A stretch of 64,000 nt of DNA, taken from positions 2,497,001 through 2,561,000 of the forward strand of contig OX044354.1 of NCBI GenBank assembly GCA_943846615.1, given 5' to 3'. Below, one piece after another: positions 26,180-34,398 of this stretch. Source of the DNA: an uncultured Amylibacter sp. GTDB taxonomy: Bacteria > Pseudomonadota > Alphaproteobacteria > Rhodobacterales > Rhodobacteraceae. How positions within the stretch are numbered: position 1 is the stretch's first letter; every line of letters starts with the position of its first letter. Under the pieces are notes generated by a model that made no database searches, was not told where the DNA came from, and saw nothing but the letters and a program-made list of their open reading frames with translations. Made by a program: the position numbers and the translations under genes.

Positions 26180-27532
26180 GTGCGCCGTGCATATATTTTA
26201 CTCGCTTCATTTATCGTCGTTCTTTTTACGGGCTTATTTTTCGCCACCAGCCTAATTTGGACAACACAGTCGAATTTAAACGCACGTATTTCGTATTTGC
26301 ATCAGGTCGATATAAGCGCGCAGAAAATCCTCTATATGGTGACTGACATTGTTGATAACGATTCAGCAAAAATTAAGCCTAATGAACTGGCTGTCTTAAA
26401 GGAATTGACGCAACTCTATAGACCAGAGCGATTGAACGATTATGCCCCAGGTTGGACAAGTGAGTTTCTATTTGGCAAGGAAGACGCACTTGCTGCCACG
26501 AAATCACTGACTGATTTGGCCGCGCGATTATTACGTGCATTAAATAATTTCACCGCTTCTGAAACACGCATGGAAATTCGATTTTTTGGTTCTGCCTTGA
26601 TTAATCAAATCGAAATGGGCTTTTTTGAAGAAATCGAAGAGATTGTAATACAGAAACAAGTGACATTGGCTCTTTTGAAGAATGCAACGTTGGGCATCTA
26701 TCTGTGCGCGCCATTGATTGTTGGTTTACTGTTCGTTGTGTTTTGGAAGTTGTCGATCGGCCCATTGATGCGAGCGCGAGATAAAAATTTATTGGAGTTA
26801 CAAAACAGCCGCGAGCGAGCAGATAGGTTGAGAAAACAGGCGGTTCAGGCCGCAGGCGCAAAAAGCCAGTTTTTGACCTTCGTTAGCCATGAATTACGCA
26901 CGCCATTGAATGGTGTTCTGGGGTTAAGTGACGAATTGAAAGAGCATGTTTTACACGAGGTTCCAAAACGGTTGGTTGAGAACATTAGTGACAGCGGTGA
27001 AGAGTTGTTGCGATTAATTAACGCGATGATCAGTTTTACCGAAGCGTCGCAAAAAGACACAGATGTTGCTGTTTTTATTCAGGATGTGAAAGATGCGCAA
27101 AATTCAAAATCGCCTAAGCCCGAGATGTCAGCGCAAGCCCTGCCGGAGAACTTAAAGGTCTTGGCGGCAGATGATAATAAAACCAATCGAATGGTGCTGA
27201 GCAAGATTTTACAGCGTCTGGGGGTGACCCATGACATCGCTGATGATGGGGATACAGCGTTGGCGGCTTATCAAAACGGGGATTATGATGTGGTATTGTT
27301 GGACATCGCAATGCCGCGCATGAGGGGAACAACGGCGTTGGCAGAGATGTTGGCATTGGACGAAGAACGGAATCTGCCGTTGGCGATTGCGATTACTGCC
27401 AATACATTGAAGGAGCAATTGGATGAATACCACGAGGTTGGCTTTGACTTTTGTCTGGCAAAACCGATCAAAAAGGCCGTCTTGGTGGATACAATTGCGA
27501 ATGGATTAGCTGCGCGGGCATTGCATTCGTGA
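26180..27532 (+). CDS. Membrane HisKA-receiver protein lacking the kinase ATPase domain
   Basis: A 450-residue protein from a GTG start (TAGGAA upstream). TM1 spans about residues 4-26 and TM2 about 169-191, flanking a helical periplasmic sensor region. A HisKA dimerisation domain follows with [17 protein letters not shown] (His237). After about residue 285 only some 40 residues (QDVKDAQNSKSPKP) intervene before a receiver domain (AADDN, Asp375 in LLDIAMPRMRG, Lys428 in LAKPI). The roughly 130-residue HATPase_c domain with N, G1 and G2 boxes is absent and I see no remnant. It cannot autophosphorylate as a normal kinase; it may accept phosphate from another kinase such as the one at 20179. The receiver shares the DNKTNRMVL stretch with that kinase. 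Confidence 0.85.
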   Translation: MRRAYILLASFIVVLFTGLFFATSLIWTTQSNLNARISYLHQVDISAQKILYMVTDIVDNDSAKIKPNELAVLKELTQLYRPERLNDYAPGWTSEFLFGKEDALAATKSLTDLAARLLRALNNFTASETRMEIRFFGSALINQIEMGFFEEIEEIVIQKQVTLALLKNATLGIYLCAPLIVGLLFVVFWKLSIGPLMRARDKNLLELQNSRERADRLRKQAVQAAGAKSQFLTFVSHELRTPLNGVLGLSDELKEHVLHEVPKRLVENISDSGEELLRLINAMISFTEASQKDTDVAVFIQDVKDAQNSKSPKPEMSAQALPENLKVLAADDNKTNRMVLSKILQRLGVTHDIADDGDTALAAYQNGDYDVVLLDIAMPRMRGTTALAEMLALDEERNLPLAIAITANTLKEQLDEYHEVGFDFCLAKPIKKAVLVDTIANGLAARALHS

Positions 27533-27545
27533 AATTGTGGATACT

Positions 27546-27953
27546 CTATTCACAGATATTTTTGTCGATAAAACAGTTGTCGCCCAAACAGCCATCCCAG
27601 CCTTCGGATTTGATGGACCGAGACTTTTCGCTGAATTCACCGTCGATGATTTTGACGGATTTTATTTTTTCGAATTTAAAAATGCGCTTGGCTTCGAAAT
27701 CACGACCTTTGGTACAGCCGCGTGTTTGCCAGCCGTGCACATACAAGCTCTCGTTATGGCCGATAGCGACTTGGTGGACGTCAAGCAGGCGTGGTATGCA
27801 ACCCTTGCTGACATCTTTGTCATAAACCAATTCGACGATGCGATTAGTTTTCGCGGCTTCGCAAAGTTGCTCTTGGAACTTTTCCTGCGATTGGGCCGGG
27901 GCGGTGATAGCGCAGGAGATGATCAGTGTTGTGCATGTGGTTTTCAATATCAT
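27546..27953 (-). CDS. Secreted protein with WYL-like fold, function unknown
   Basis: A 135-residue exported protein; signal ILKTTCTTLIISCAITAPAQS. The mature part reads RIVELVYDKDV, a basic/aromatic core VHQVAIGHNESLYVHGW and EAKRIFKFEKIKSVKIID, a spacing that resembles WYL-type SH3-like domains (strands, then a substrate-like F.LDKI..V). Mature Cys residues (LCEAAK, GCIPRL, RGCTKG, GCLGDNCF, NICE) could form disulfides. ATG 27953 is used. The resemblance is weak and should be tested by profile search. Confidence 0.55.
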   Translation of the reverse strand: MILKTTCTTLIISCAITAPAQSQEKFQEQLCEAAKTNRIVELVYDKDVSKGCIPRLLDVHQVAIGHNESLYVHGWQTRGCTKGRDFEAKRIFKFEKIKSVKIIDGEFSEKSRSIKSEGWDGCLGDNCFIDKNICE

Positions 27954-28074
27954 TGCGATGCCCTTCGAATGTGTTGTTGTAAACATAGCCATGGGGGCTG
28001 GTGTTTACAATGTTACGATTTGGCAGGTGGAACGGGTTGGCGTATACATCGTGTGTATCTGAGAGGAAGTTATT

Positions 28075-28317
28075 ATGACGATACCGAAATTGAAGCGGGT
28101 GAAGATTTTAAGCGCAGATGAATTGTGTGTTTGGTTGGCGAAGAATGTGGATATTGGCCAAGATATTATGTTGGTGATGTTTGATAAATCCAGCGGTGAT
28201 AAGCATATCGCACGCGAGGTCGTGAACGAGGCTTTGGTTGATGCTGGCTGGGGCAGCGGGCGGATTTATACATTGCATGGAAACCAGATTGGACATGTGA
28301 TACGCCCACCGAAGTAG
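28075..28317 (+). CDS. Small hypothetical protein, 80 residues
   Basis: A cytoplasmic protein with no signal or membrane segment. It starts at ATG 28075 with GAGGAAG well placed. Features are ILSADELCVWLAKN, VMFDKSSGDKHIAREVVNEAL and a C-terminal HGNQIGHVIRPP. The alternation of helices and strands suggests a small alpha/beta fold. I do not recognise the family. It lies 18 bases upstream of the next gene and is probably in the same operon. Confidence 0.65.
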   Translation: MTIPKLKRVKILSADELCVWLAKNVDIGQDIMLVMFDKSSGDKHIAREVVNEALVDAGWGSGRIYTLHGNQIGHVIRPPK

Positions 28318-28335
28318 GCTATAGGAGAACAGGTC

Positions 28336-28713
28336 ATGGTGATTGCCGCAATTGGTGGGATGCAATTAAAAAGCATGTGGGGCTATTTCAAAGTGATTGT
28401 ACCCACGTTGAAGGTTTTGAAAGCCGCCAAGGCGACGGATGGCTGTGTTCATGCGGAAACTTATAAGCATGGCGATGTGTTTTTTGCGGTGTCTGTTTGG
28501 GAAAACGAAGCGCAGATGCAGGAATTTGCGCGCACGGGATTGCATGGAGAATTGATGCCGGGTGCGATGAAGCATCTGGGGATGTTTTATAATCACAGTG
28601 TAGAGGTTGATGAGGTGCCAAGCCGCGACGAGATGGCGGAGGTGTGGCGCACGGCGATTGCGGCGCGTGGTGGTGAGGGGACTGTTGGTGGGTATGGGCC
28701 GCTGGATGGATGA
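28336..28713 (+). CDS. Dimeric alpha-beta barrel (ABM/spheroidene monooxygenase-like) protein
   Basis: A 125-residue protein. VIAAIGGMQLKSMWGYFKVIV, the core GCVHAETYKHGDVFFAVSVWENEAQMQEFARTG (in parts) and a C-terminal MFYNHSVEVDEVPSRDEM match the layout of dimeric ferredoxin-like alpha-beta barrel proteins related to antibiotic-biosynthesis or spheroidene monooxygenases. Catalytic function is not evident. GGAG precedes the ATG and its stop overlaps the next start by four bases. Confidence 0.75.
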   Translation: MVIAAIGGMQLKSMWGYFKVIVPTLKVLKAAKATDGCVHAETYKHGDVFFAVSVWENEAQMQEFARTGLHGELMPGAMKHLGMFYNHSVEVDEVPSRDEMAEVWRTAIAARGGEGTVGGYGPLDG

Positions 28714-29123
28714 GTATAGAGTATTACATACAGGGATTTCGTGAAGGTGAAGCGAGTGGGGTTGGAGAAGCAGACATTTTAGGGTGCTTTAAACTTTCGA
28801 AAAGGGATACTTTGGATGGGCAGTATCACCTTCAATACACTAAAAACGTTGACTGTCATCTGAGCCTAACAACGCAAGAAGGTTGCATAACGGCTATTTG
28901 TATCCATCGCCCTGTGAATCACCCTTCATTGTATGAAAGCATTTTTTGAGTACTCTCTTTTCAGGGGTACATCTTGTTCGCGCCAAGTGGAAATGGACCG
29001 GTTGCTGTGGATAAGCGTATCGTTCCTCATTTACCAGTCGACTTGATAGAAAATCTGGGTGAAGTGATTTTCGTTCAAAGTGACACTGAAATTCTCCCAG
29101 CGTTATTTGATGAATGTCTCTAA
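28710..29123 (+). pseudogene. Hypothetical gene interrupted by an in-frame TGA
   Basis: ATG 28710 (overlapping the previous stop as ATGA) gives 79 codons up to TGA 28947-28949. The same frame continues open for 57 more codons to TAA 29121-29123 with protein-like sequence: SFQGYILFAPSGNG, KRIVPHLPVDLIENLGEVIF, DTEILPALFDECL. Read through, it is one 137-codon gene with LYESIF directly before the stop. Either a recent nonsense mutation, a sequencing error, or readthrough. Family not recognised. The other two frames across 28950-29123 give basic, unnatural-looking sequence. Confidence 0.65.
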
Positions 29124-29158
29124 CCCTAAGTTGCTGAAAGCTCTTCCAATAGAGCTTC

Positions 29159-29752
29159 TCATCCGTGTTTTCCCAACTTCCAGCCCTTTGCGCCCAGCGT
29201 TTCATCAGCTGTTTTGGCAGAAGCATCTTCCAATTGCGTCGCCATTGAATCGTTCCATGTGTTTAGGAATGAACCTACGGATAGGCAGGCGATTGCCTCG
29301 ACAATTTGGTCGTCTGTGAAATGTTGTTTCATGTCGTTGATTTCGGCTTCTGTTACCGCGTTTGGGTGGGATGATGCGGCCAAGGCGAGGCGTAATCCTG
29401 CGCGTTCGGCATCGTTAAACAGATTGCTGGTTTCGAAATCCCAAAGGGCGTCCAGTTTGGCGGGGGAAATTTCAGGATGTTTTACAAGGGACGAAGCCGA
29501 GTGTGCCTGACAATACATGCAGCCGTTGTTTTCGCTTTGGATTAGGAACATCATTGCGCGCAGTTCGGTGGGGATCGTCAGGGATGCGGCGATAGATTTT
29601 TGCAGGTTTCCAAAGGCCGCCGCGATTTGGGGTTTGCGGGCCATTGTGCGAAATGAATTTGGGACTTTGCCCATTGTTTTAATGTAGTTTTCTTTTGCGG
29701 TGTTTAGTTCATCTGGGAGTTCGTCGATTTCAAGAGGCGTTACATGTGGCAT
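29159..29752 (-). CDS. AhpD-like carboxymuconolactone decarboxylase-family peroxidase
   Basis: A 197-residue all-helical protein. The catalytic motif is ENNGCMYCQAHSAS (Glu, CXXC, His), as in AhpD-type alkylhydroperoxidases. The preceding LTIPTELRAMMFLIQS helix is typical of the peroxidase-related subgroup. Such proteins reduce hydroperoxides or act as redox partners; the electron donor is unknown. It is downstream of metY on the same strand but separated by a strong hairpin. Confidence 0.88.
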   Translation of the reverse strand: MPHVTPLEIDELPDELNTAKENYIKTMGKVPNSFRTMARKPQIAAAFGNLQKSIAASLTIPTELRAMMFLIQSENNGCMYCQAHSASSLVKHPEISPAKLDALWDFETSNLFNDAERAGLRLALAASSHPNAVTEAEINDMKQHFTDDQIVEAIACLSVGSFLNTWNDSMATQLEDASAKTADETLGAKGWKLGKHG

Positions 29753-29779
29753 TGGGGAACTCCGTTATTGTGAAGGAAA

Positions 29780-29803
29780 ATGGGCGGCTTGTTAGCCGCC
29801 CAT
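29780..29803 (-). terminator. Hairpin terminator of metY
   Basis: ATGGGCGGC, loop TTGTTA, GCCGCCCAT: a perfect nine-pair stem just after the metY stop on the minus strand, followed there by ATTTTCC. The T-run is short, so termination may be partial. Confidence 0.7.
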
Positions 29804-29809
29804 GTTTGT

Positions 29810-31102
29810 TTATGCCGTCGCTTTGGTCAAGGCCTGATCCATGTCGGCGATCAGGTCGTTCACGTCCTCGATCCCGATGGACAGGCGAACCACGTTGGAT
29901 TCTGCACCTGCGGCCGCGCGTTGTTCGTCCGATAACTGGCGGTGCGTGGTGGATGCCGAGTGGATGATCAAAGAACGTGTGTCGCCCAAGTTGGCGACGT
30001 GGCTGAAGAGTTCAAGAGATTCCACTAACTTAACACAGGCGTCATAGCCGCCTTTGACGGCGATGGTGAACAGGCCGCCTGCGCCCTTGGGGCAGATTTT
30101 TGCAACGCGGTGATTGTAGGGCGAGGATTCCAGACCAGCATATGTGACAGCGTCAATGCGGTCGTCGTTTTCCAACCATTTCGCCAGTGCGGTGGCGTTT
30201 TCCACGTGTTTTTGCATGCGCAATGAAAGCGTTTCGATGCCCATCAATGTGTAGTGCGCGCCCTGAGGGTTCATCGTCATGCCCAGATCGCGTAAACCAA
30301 TGGCGATGGAGTGGAAGGTGAAGGCCATTGCGCCCAGTGCCTCGTAGAAGTTGATGCCGTGGTAGGCGGGTTCTGGGGCGGCGAGGGATGGGAATTTTCC
30401 TGATGCGGCCCAGTCGAATTTACCGCTGTCGACCACTGCGCCACCTGTGACTGTCCCATTACCTGTTAGGTATTTGGTCGTGGAGTGGACGACCAATGTT
30501 GCACCGTGTTCAATCGGGTTACACAGGTATGGCGTGGCCGTAGTGTTATCTACGATCAATGGGATACCTGCGGCGTCTGTGATTGCGGAAATTGCATCAA
30601 TATCAGTAATATAACCGCCTGGGTTTGCGATGGATTCACAAAATACAGCGCGAGTGTTGTCGTCGATGGCGGCGGCAACAGCGTCAGTGTCGTCGAAGTC
30701 AACGAAGGTGGCTGACCAGCCGAATTTTTTGATCGTGTTGGTGAATTGTTGGACGGTGCCACCATAGAGGCGCGTGGATGCAACGACATTCATGCCCGGT
30801 GCCATCAATGGGAATAGAGCCATGATTTGGGCGGCGTGGCCTGATGAACAGCAGACTGCGCCTGCGCCACCTTCTAACATTGCAATGCGCGTTTGAAGCG
30901 CGCCGACGGTTGGATTTGTTAGGCGTGAGTAAATATAGCCTACCTCTGCCAAGTTAAACAAATTCGCGGCGTGTTCGGCATCGCGGAACACGTAACCTGT
31001 TGTTTGGTACACTGGAATTTGGCGTGCGCCTGTTGCTGGATCTGGGGCGGCGCCTGCGTGTACTTGTAATGTATCGAAGCCTAGGGCGGTGTTATCTGTC
31101 AT
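29810..31102 (-). CDS. metY: O-acetylhomoserine sulfhydrylase (MetY-type, PLP)
   Basis: A 430-residue gamma-family PLP enzyme that makes homocysteine from O-acetylhomoserine and sulfide. Motifs: IPVYQTTGYVF, SRLTNPTVGALQTRIA, CCSSGHAAQ, VVDNTTATPYLCNPIEHGA and the PLP-lysine motif VVHSTTKYLTGNG; C-terminal VRLSIGIEDVNDLIADMDQAL. Length and motifs match MetY rather than the shorter MetB/MetZ. GGAG precedes ATG 31102. It consumes sulfide directly, linking methionine synthesis to the reduced-sulfur physiology seen in the sox region. Confidence 0.93.
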   Translation of the reverse strand: MTDNTALGFDTLQVHAGAAPDPATGARQIPVYQTTGYVFRDAEHAANLFNLAEVGYIYSRLTNPTVGALQTRIAMLEGGAGAVCCSSGHAAQIMALFPLMAPGMNVVASTRLYGGTVQQFTNTIKKFGWSATFVDFDDTDAVAAAIDDNTRAVFCESIANPGGYITDIDAISAITDAAGIPLIVDNTTATPYLCNPIEHGATLVVHSTTKYLTGNGTVTGGAVVDSGKFDWAASGKFPSLAAPEPAYHGINFYEALGAMAFTFHSIAIGLRDLGMTMNPQGAHYTLMGIETLSLRMQKHVENATALAKWLENDDRIDAVTYAGLESSPYNHRVAKICPKGAGGLFTIAVKGGYDACVKLVESLELFSHVANLGDTRSLIIHSASTTHRQLSDEQRAAAGAESNVVRLSIGIEDVNDLIADMDQALTKATA

Positions 31103-31132
31103 GGTTTTCTCCTCTGAAGGGAAAAACTATCG

Positions 31133-31157
31133 TGAAAAGAGGCTGTACACAACCTCT
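31133..31157 (-). terminator. Rho-independent terminator of metG
   Basis: On the minus strand AGAGGTTG, loop TGTA, CAGCCTCT, then TTTT, 46 bases past the metG stop. It separates metG from metY, although a role as metY leader structure is also possible. Confidence 0.7.
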
Positions 31158-31203
31158 AGGCAGGTCGTATCCATACCGAACACCGATTTTATTTATGCCG
31201 TAA

Positions 31204-32913
31204 CTATGCGCCTGCGAACTTGGCCTGCATTTCATCACGTGCGTCATCAGTGATTTTCGCGAACATGTTTTCGGGCACGGTGAATGCATGACCGACAGGA
31301 AGAGTTTCGAGTGCGCCCGCGATATCCGTTGGCCATTTTGATGGGGTGTTCATTGCCGTTGCCATCGTTTTGGCCGCATCGGGGATAAACGGTTCGGATA
31401 GGGCCGCATAGATTGGGATTAGGTTCAGCGCGAAACGCACGATTGCTGCGGCTGCGTCTGGGTCTGTTTTGAACAATGTCCACGGCGCCGCGGCTTGTAG
31501 GTATTCATTACCGATCGCCCAGATGGCGCGAAGGTCAGATGCGGATTTACGTACCTCCATTTTTGCCATGTTGTCTTCGTAAGATTTAAGGCGTTCTGTT
31601 AGCTGTGTGATCACCTCTGCTTCGGCTTCGCCATATTCACCACCTGACGGCACCTCTTCGCCGAATTTTGAGCGGCAGAATTTTGTGATGCGGGATACGA
31701 AGTTGCCAAGCACGTCGGCGAGATCTTTGTTCACGCCGTTTTGGAAGCTTTCCCATGTGAATTCGGAATCCGAGCTTTCTGGAACGTTGGTCAGCAACCA
31801 CCAGCGCCAGTAATCGGAGGGTAGAATGTCCAATGCTTGGTTCATGAAGACGCCGCGCCCTTTGGAGGTTGAGAATTGGCCACCATCGTAGTTTAGGTAG
31901 TTAAACGATTTGATGAAATCGACCAGTTTCCAATTGTCATCTGCACCCATGATTGTGGCGGGGAATGATAATGTGTGGAAGGGGACGTTGTCCTTGCCCA
32001 TGAACTGGACGTAATTCACATCATCTGCGCCCTTGTCAGTGCGCCACCAGCGTTCCCAATCGGCTGCAGGTTTGCCCTGTGCCGCGGCCCATTCAGCCGT
32101 TGCGGCAATGTAGGCGATGGGGGCATCGAACCAAACGTAGAATACTTTGCCTTCCATGCCAGGCCAGTCCTCGGTGCCGCGTTTTACGGATACGCCCCAG
32201 TCCAGATCGCGGGTGATGCCGCGATCCTGTAGGCCGTCGCCATCGTGAAGCCATTTTTTGGCGATGGATGTGGTGAGGATTGGCCAGTCTGTTTTTGAGC
32301 TGATCCATTTATCCAGTGTTTCGGAAAGTTTGGATTGGCGCAGGTAAAGGTGTTTGGTTTCGCGTACTTCCAGATCGGTCGAACCTGAAATTGCGGAACG
32401 TGGGTTGATAAGGTCGGTTGGTGATAGTTGTTTGGTACAGTTTTCACATTGATCGCCGCGCGCATCGGCAGAGCCACAGTTTGGGCATTCGCCTTCGATG
32501 TAGCGATCAGGCAGGTAGCGGCCATCGGCGTTGGAGTAGACTTGTTTTTCGCTGACCTCTTCCAACAACCCATTGTCCGCGAGTTTACCCGCGAAGTATT
32601 GTGTCAGTTCGTGGTTTTGTGGGCTGGATGAACGACCAAAGTGATCGAAAGACAGGCGGAAGCCAGCAGCTAGATCAGCCTGTGTTTGGTGCATTTCGGC
32701 GCAAAAATCGGCGACGTCTTGGCCTGCCTTGGCTGCGGCCAATTCGGCGGGAGTGCCGTGTTCGTCGGTGGCGCAGATGTACATAACCTCGTGACCCATG
32801 GCGCGGCAATAGCGTGCGTAAACGTCCGATGGCAATTGACTGCCGACGAGGTTTCCAAGGTGCTTAATGCCATTGATGTACGGCAATGCGGAGGTGATGA
32901 GGGTGCGTGTCAT
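31204..32913 (-). CDS. metG: Methionyl-tRNA synthetase
   Basis: A class I aminoacyl-tRNA synthetase of 569 residues. HIGH-like motif is [12 protein letters not shown] near the N-terminus; the zinc knuckle has [17 protein letters not shown] with four Cys; the KMSKS-equivalent is [10 protein letters not shown]. The C-terminal anticodon-binding helical domain is complete and there is no appended EMAP-type tRNA-binding domain. ATG 32913 aligns with the conserved start ([12 protein letters not shown]). Confidence 0.97.
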   Translation of the reverse strand: MTRTLITSALPYINGIKHLGNLVGSQLPSDVYARYCRAMGHEVMYICATDEHGTPAELAAAKAGQDVADFCAEMHQTQADLAAGFRLSFDHFGRSSSPQNHELTQYFAGKLADNGLLEEVSEKQVYSNADGRYLPDRYIEGECPNCGSADARGDQCENCTKQLSPTDLINPRSAISGSTDLEVRETKHLYLRQSKLSETLDKWISSKTDWPILTTSIAKKWLHDGDGLQDRGITRDLDWGVSVKRGTEDWPGMEGKVFYVWFDAPIAYIAATAEWAAAQGKPAADWERWWRTDKGADDVNYVQFMGKDNVPFHTLSFPATIMGADDNWKLVDFIKSFNYLNYDGGQFSTSKGRGVFMNQALDILPSDYWRWWLLTNVPESSDSEFTWESFQNGVNKDLADVLGNFVSRITKFCRSKFGEEVPSGGEYGEAEAEVITQLTERLKSYEDNMAKMEVRKSASDLRAIWAIGNEYLQAAAPWTLFKTDPDAAAAIVRFALNLIPIYAALSEPFIPDAAKTMATAMNTPSKWPTDIAGALETLPVGHAFTVPENMFAKITDDARDEMQAKFAGA

Positions 32914-32967
32914 GTGCGTTCACTTACGTTAGTTTCATAGTGATTTAACGCAAACGCAAGATAACCG

Positions 32968-34188
32968 CTAGTCGAGATTTTTGCGCCTGATCAATTTTCC
33001 AATCGTAAAGGATGTGCGGGGCATGTAGCGGTATTTTGTGCGTTCCGTAGATGAAGAACGCACCATCATCCGACCAAGGCCGAAGATGACCAAACCGATG
33101 TGTGCCACTGTGATGAAGCTGAACATTGCAGAGGGGCCGAAGTTTTGGATCAGGGATGATGCGATTAATGGCGAGAAGACCGCGCCGATGGCATAGTAGA
33201 ACATCAAGGATGCGTTCAGTTCGACGCGTTCGGCGGGGGTAGTGAAATCGTTTGCGTGGGCGGCGGAGATTGAGAAAATGGGGAATGTTGTTGCGCCAAA
33301 GCCAAAGGCCAGAACATAGGTGTTTATTTTGGTTGTTTCACCGATCACGACGAAGGCGGCGCAGACGATGATGCTGGCGATAGACATGGCGATCAAGACG
33401 CGGCGGCGATCGAATTTATCGGCGAGGTATCCGACGGGGAATTGCGCGAGTGCGCCGCCGATCAGGATGATGGCGAGGAAGTAGCCGATTTCGGAGGCTG
33501 ATAGACCCACGTCTGCGCCGTAAATTGGCCCGACCATACGAAAGGATGAGGCGGTGATGCCCGCGGTGATAACACCCGCCACGCCAAGTGGTGATGTTAG
33601 TGCCGTGCGGATCGGGTGGAGACGCGGTGGTGTTGGAACCTCTGGTGCCTTGGATTGCGTTAGGGTGAGGGGCCAGATTGCGATGCAGGCGAGGATGGCA
33701 AGGATGTTGTAGGAAATGTAAGAGGCAGGGGTTAGGAATGCGATCATCATTTGCGCCATGGATGATGCGCCGATGTCCACCACGCGATAGGCGGACATGA
33801 CGCGACCACGGATTTCATTGGTAACCTTGGCCTGAAACCAAGCCTCAATCACGGTGTAACAACCTGCGACGCACATGCCTGATAGGACGCGTAGGGCAAG
33901 CCAGAAGTATGCATCGATCCACAGGGGATGAGCGATTGCGCCGATTGCGCCCATGGTGGCGAACATCGCGAATGTGCGGGAATGGCCAACAGAGCCGATC
34001 AGGCGCGGTGCCCAGAAACAACCGATAAAGAAACCGACGAAATGTGCGGAGCCGAGAAGGCCGATTTGGACGCGCGAGAAGCCCGTTTTCAGGCCAGACA
34101 GTGCATCCAATGGGCCGATTGCGCCAGAGGATAATTGGAGAAGCGCAATGGAAAGTAACAGTGCCGCGAAGGAGATGAGGAGTCTCAT
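32968..34188 (-). CDS. MFS transporter
   Basis: A 406-residue, 12-helix major facilitator. Motif A-like GYLADKFDRRRVLIA sits between helices 8 and 9, with the loop after helix 2 reading APRLIGSVGHSRTF. A central hydrophilic loop (LTQSKAPEVPTPPRLHP) joins two six-helix halves. It resembles the YcaD/TsgA-type branch common in roseobacters. Substrate unknown. It lies 54 bases upstream of metG on the same strand. Confidence 0.85.
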   Translation of the reverse strand: MRLLISFAALLLSIALLQLSSGAIGPLDALSGLKTGFSRVQIGLLGSAHFVGFFIGCFWAPRLIGSVGHSRTFAMFATMGAIGAIAHPLWIDAYFWLALRVLSGMCVAGCYTVIEAWFQAKVTNEIRGRVMSAYRVVDIGASSMAQMMIAFLTPASYISYNILAILACIAIWPLTLTQSKAPEVPTPPRLHPIRTALTSPLGVAGVITAGITASSFRMVGPIYGADVGLSASEIGYFLAIILIGGALAQFPVGYLADKFDRRRVLIAMSIASIIVCAAFVVIGETTKINTYVLAFGFGATTFPIFSISAAHANDFTTPAERVELNASLMFYYAIGAVFSPLIASSLIQNFGPSAMFSFITVAHIGLVIFGLGRMMVRSSSTERTKYRYMPRTSFTIGKLIRRKNLD

Positions 34189-34273
34189 GTTGAGCCTTGG
34201 TGTTTTTTATAACACTGGCTGAATGCGTGGGTAAGTCTAGTGCTTTTTCGACAAAGTGGATGTCGTTATTGGA

Positions 34274-34309
34274 AATTTTAAATAGTGTTTTTTGTCACTG
34301 TTTAAAATT
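34274..34309. promoter_or_regulatory. 9-bp inverted repeat in the divergent MFS / secreted-protein promoter
   Basis: AATTTTAAA (34274-34282) and TTTAAAATT (34301-34309) are exact inverted repeats with an 18-base spacer in an AT-rich 210-base region. It could be an operator or part of a promoter. No known regulator is implied. Confidence 0.35.
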
Positions 34310-34398
34310 CTAATACTTGAATTTTTAAATAAAATACATGTGATTGTCACTATCTGGTTTTCGATTATGGCGACTGGACCTTATGGAGGGGATAAATT

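Noticed and set aside
28947-28949. Selenocysteine at the TGA of the 28710 gene
   Set aside because: No SECIS-like hairpin was seen directly after the TGA, and no selenocysteine genes are in the window.
31103-31203. SAM-II or SAM-V riboswitch before metY
   Set aside because: The leader lacks the conserved GCTAAA-type core. Its only clear structure is explained as the metG terminator.
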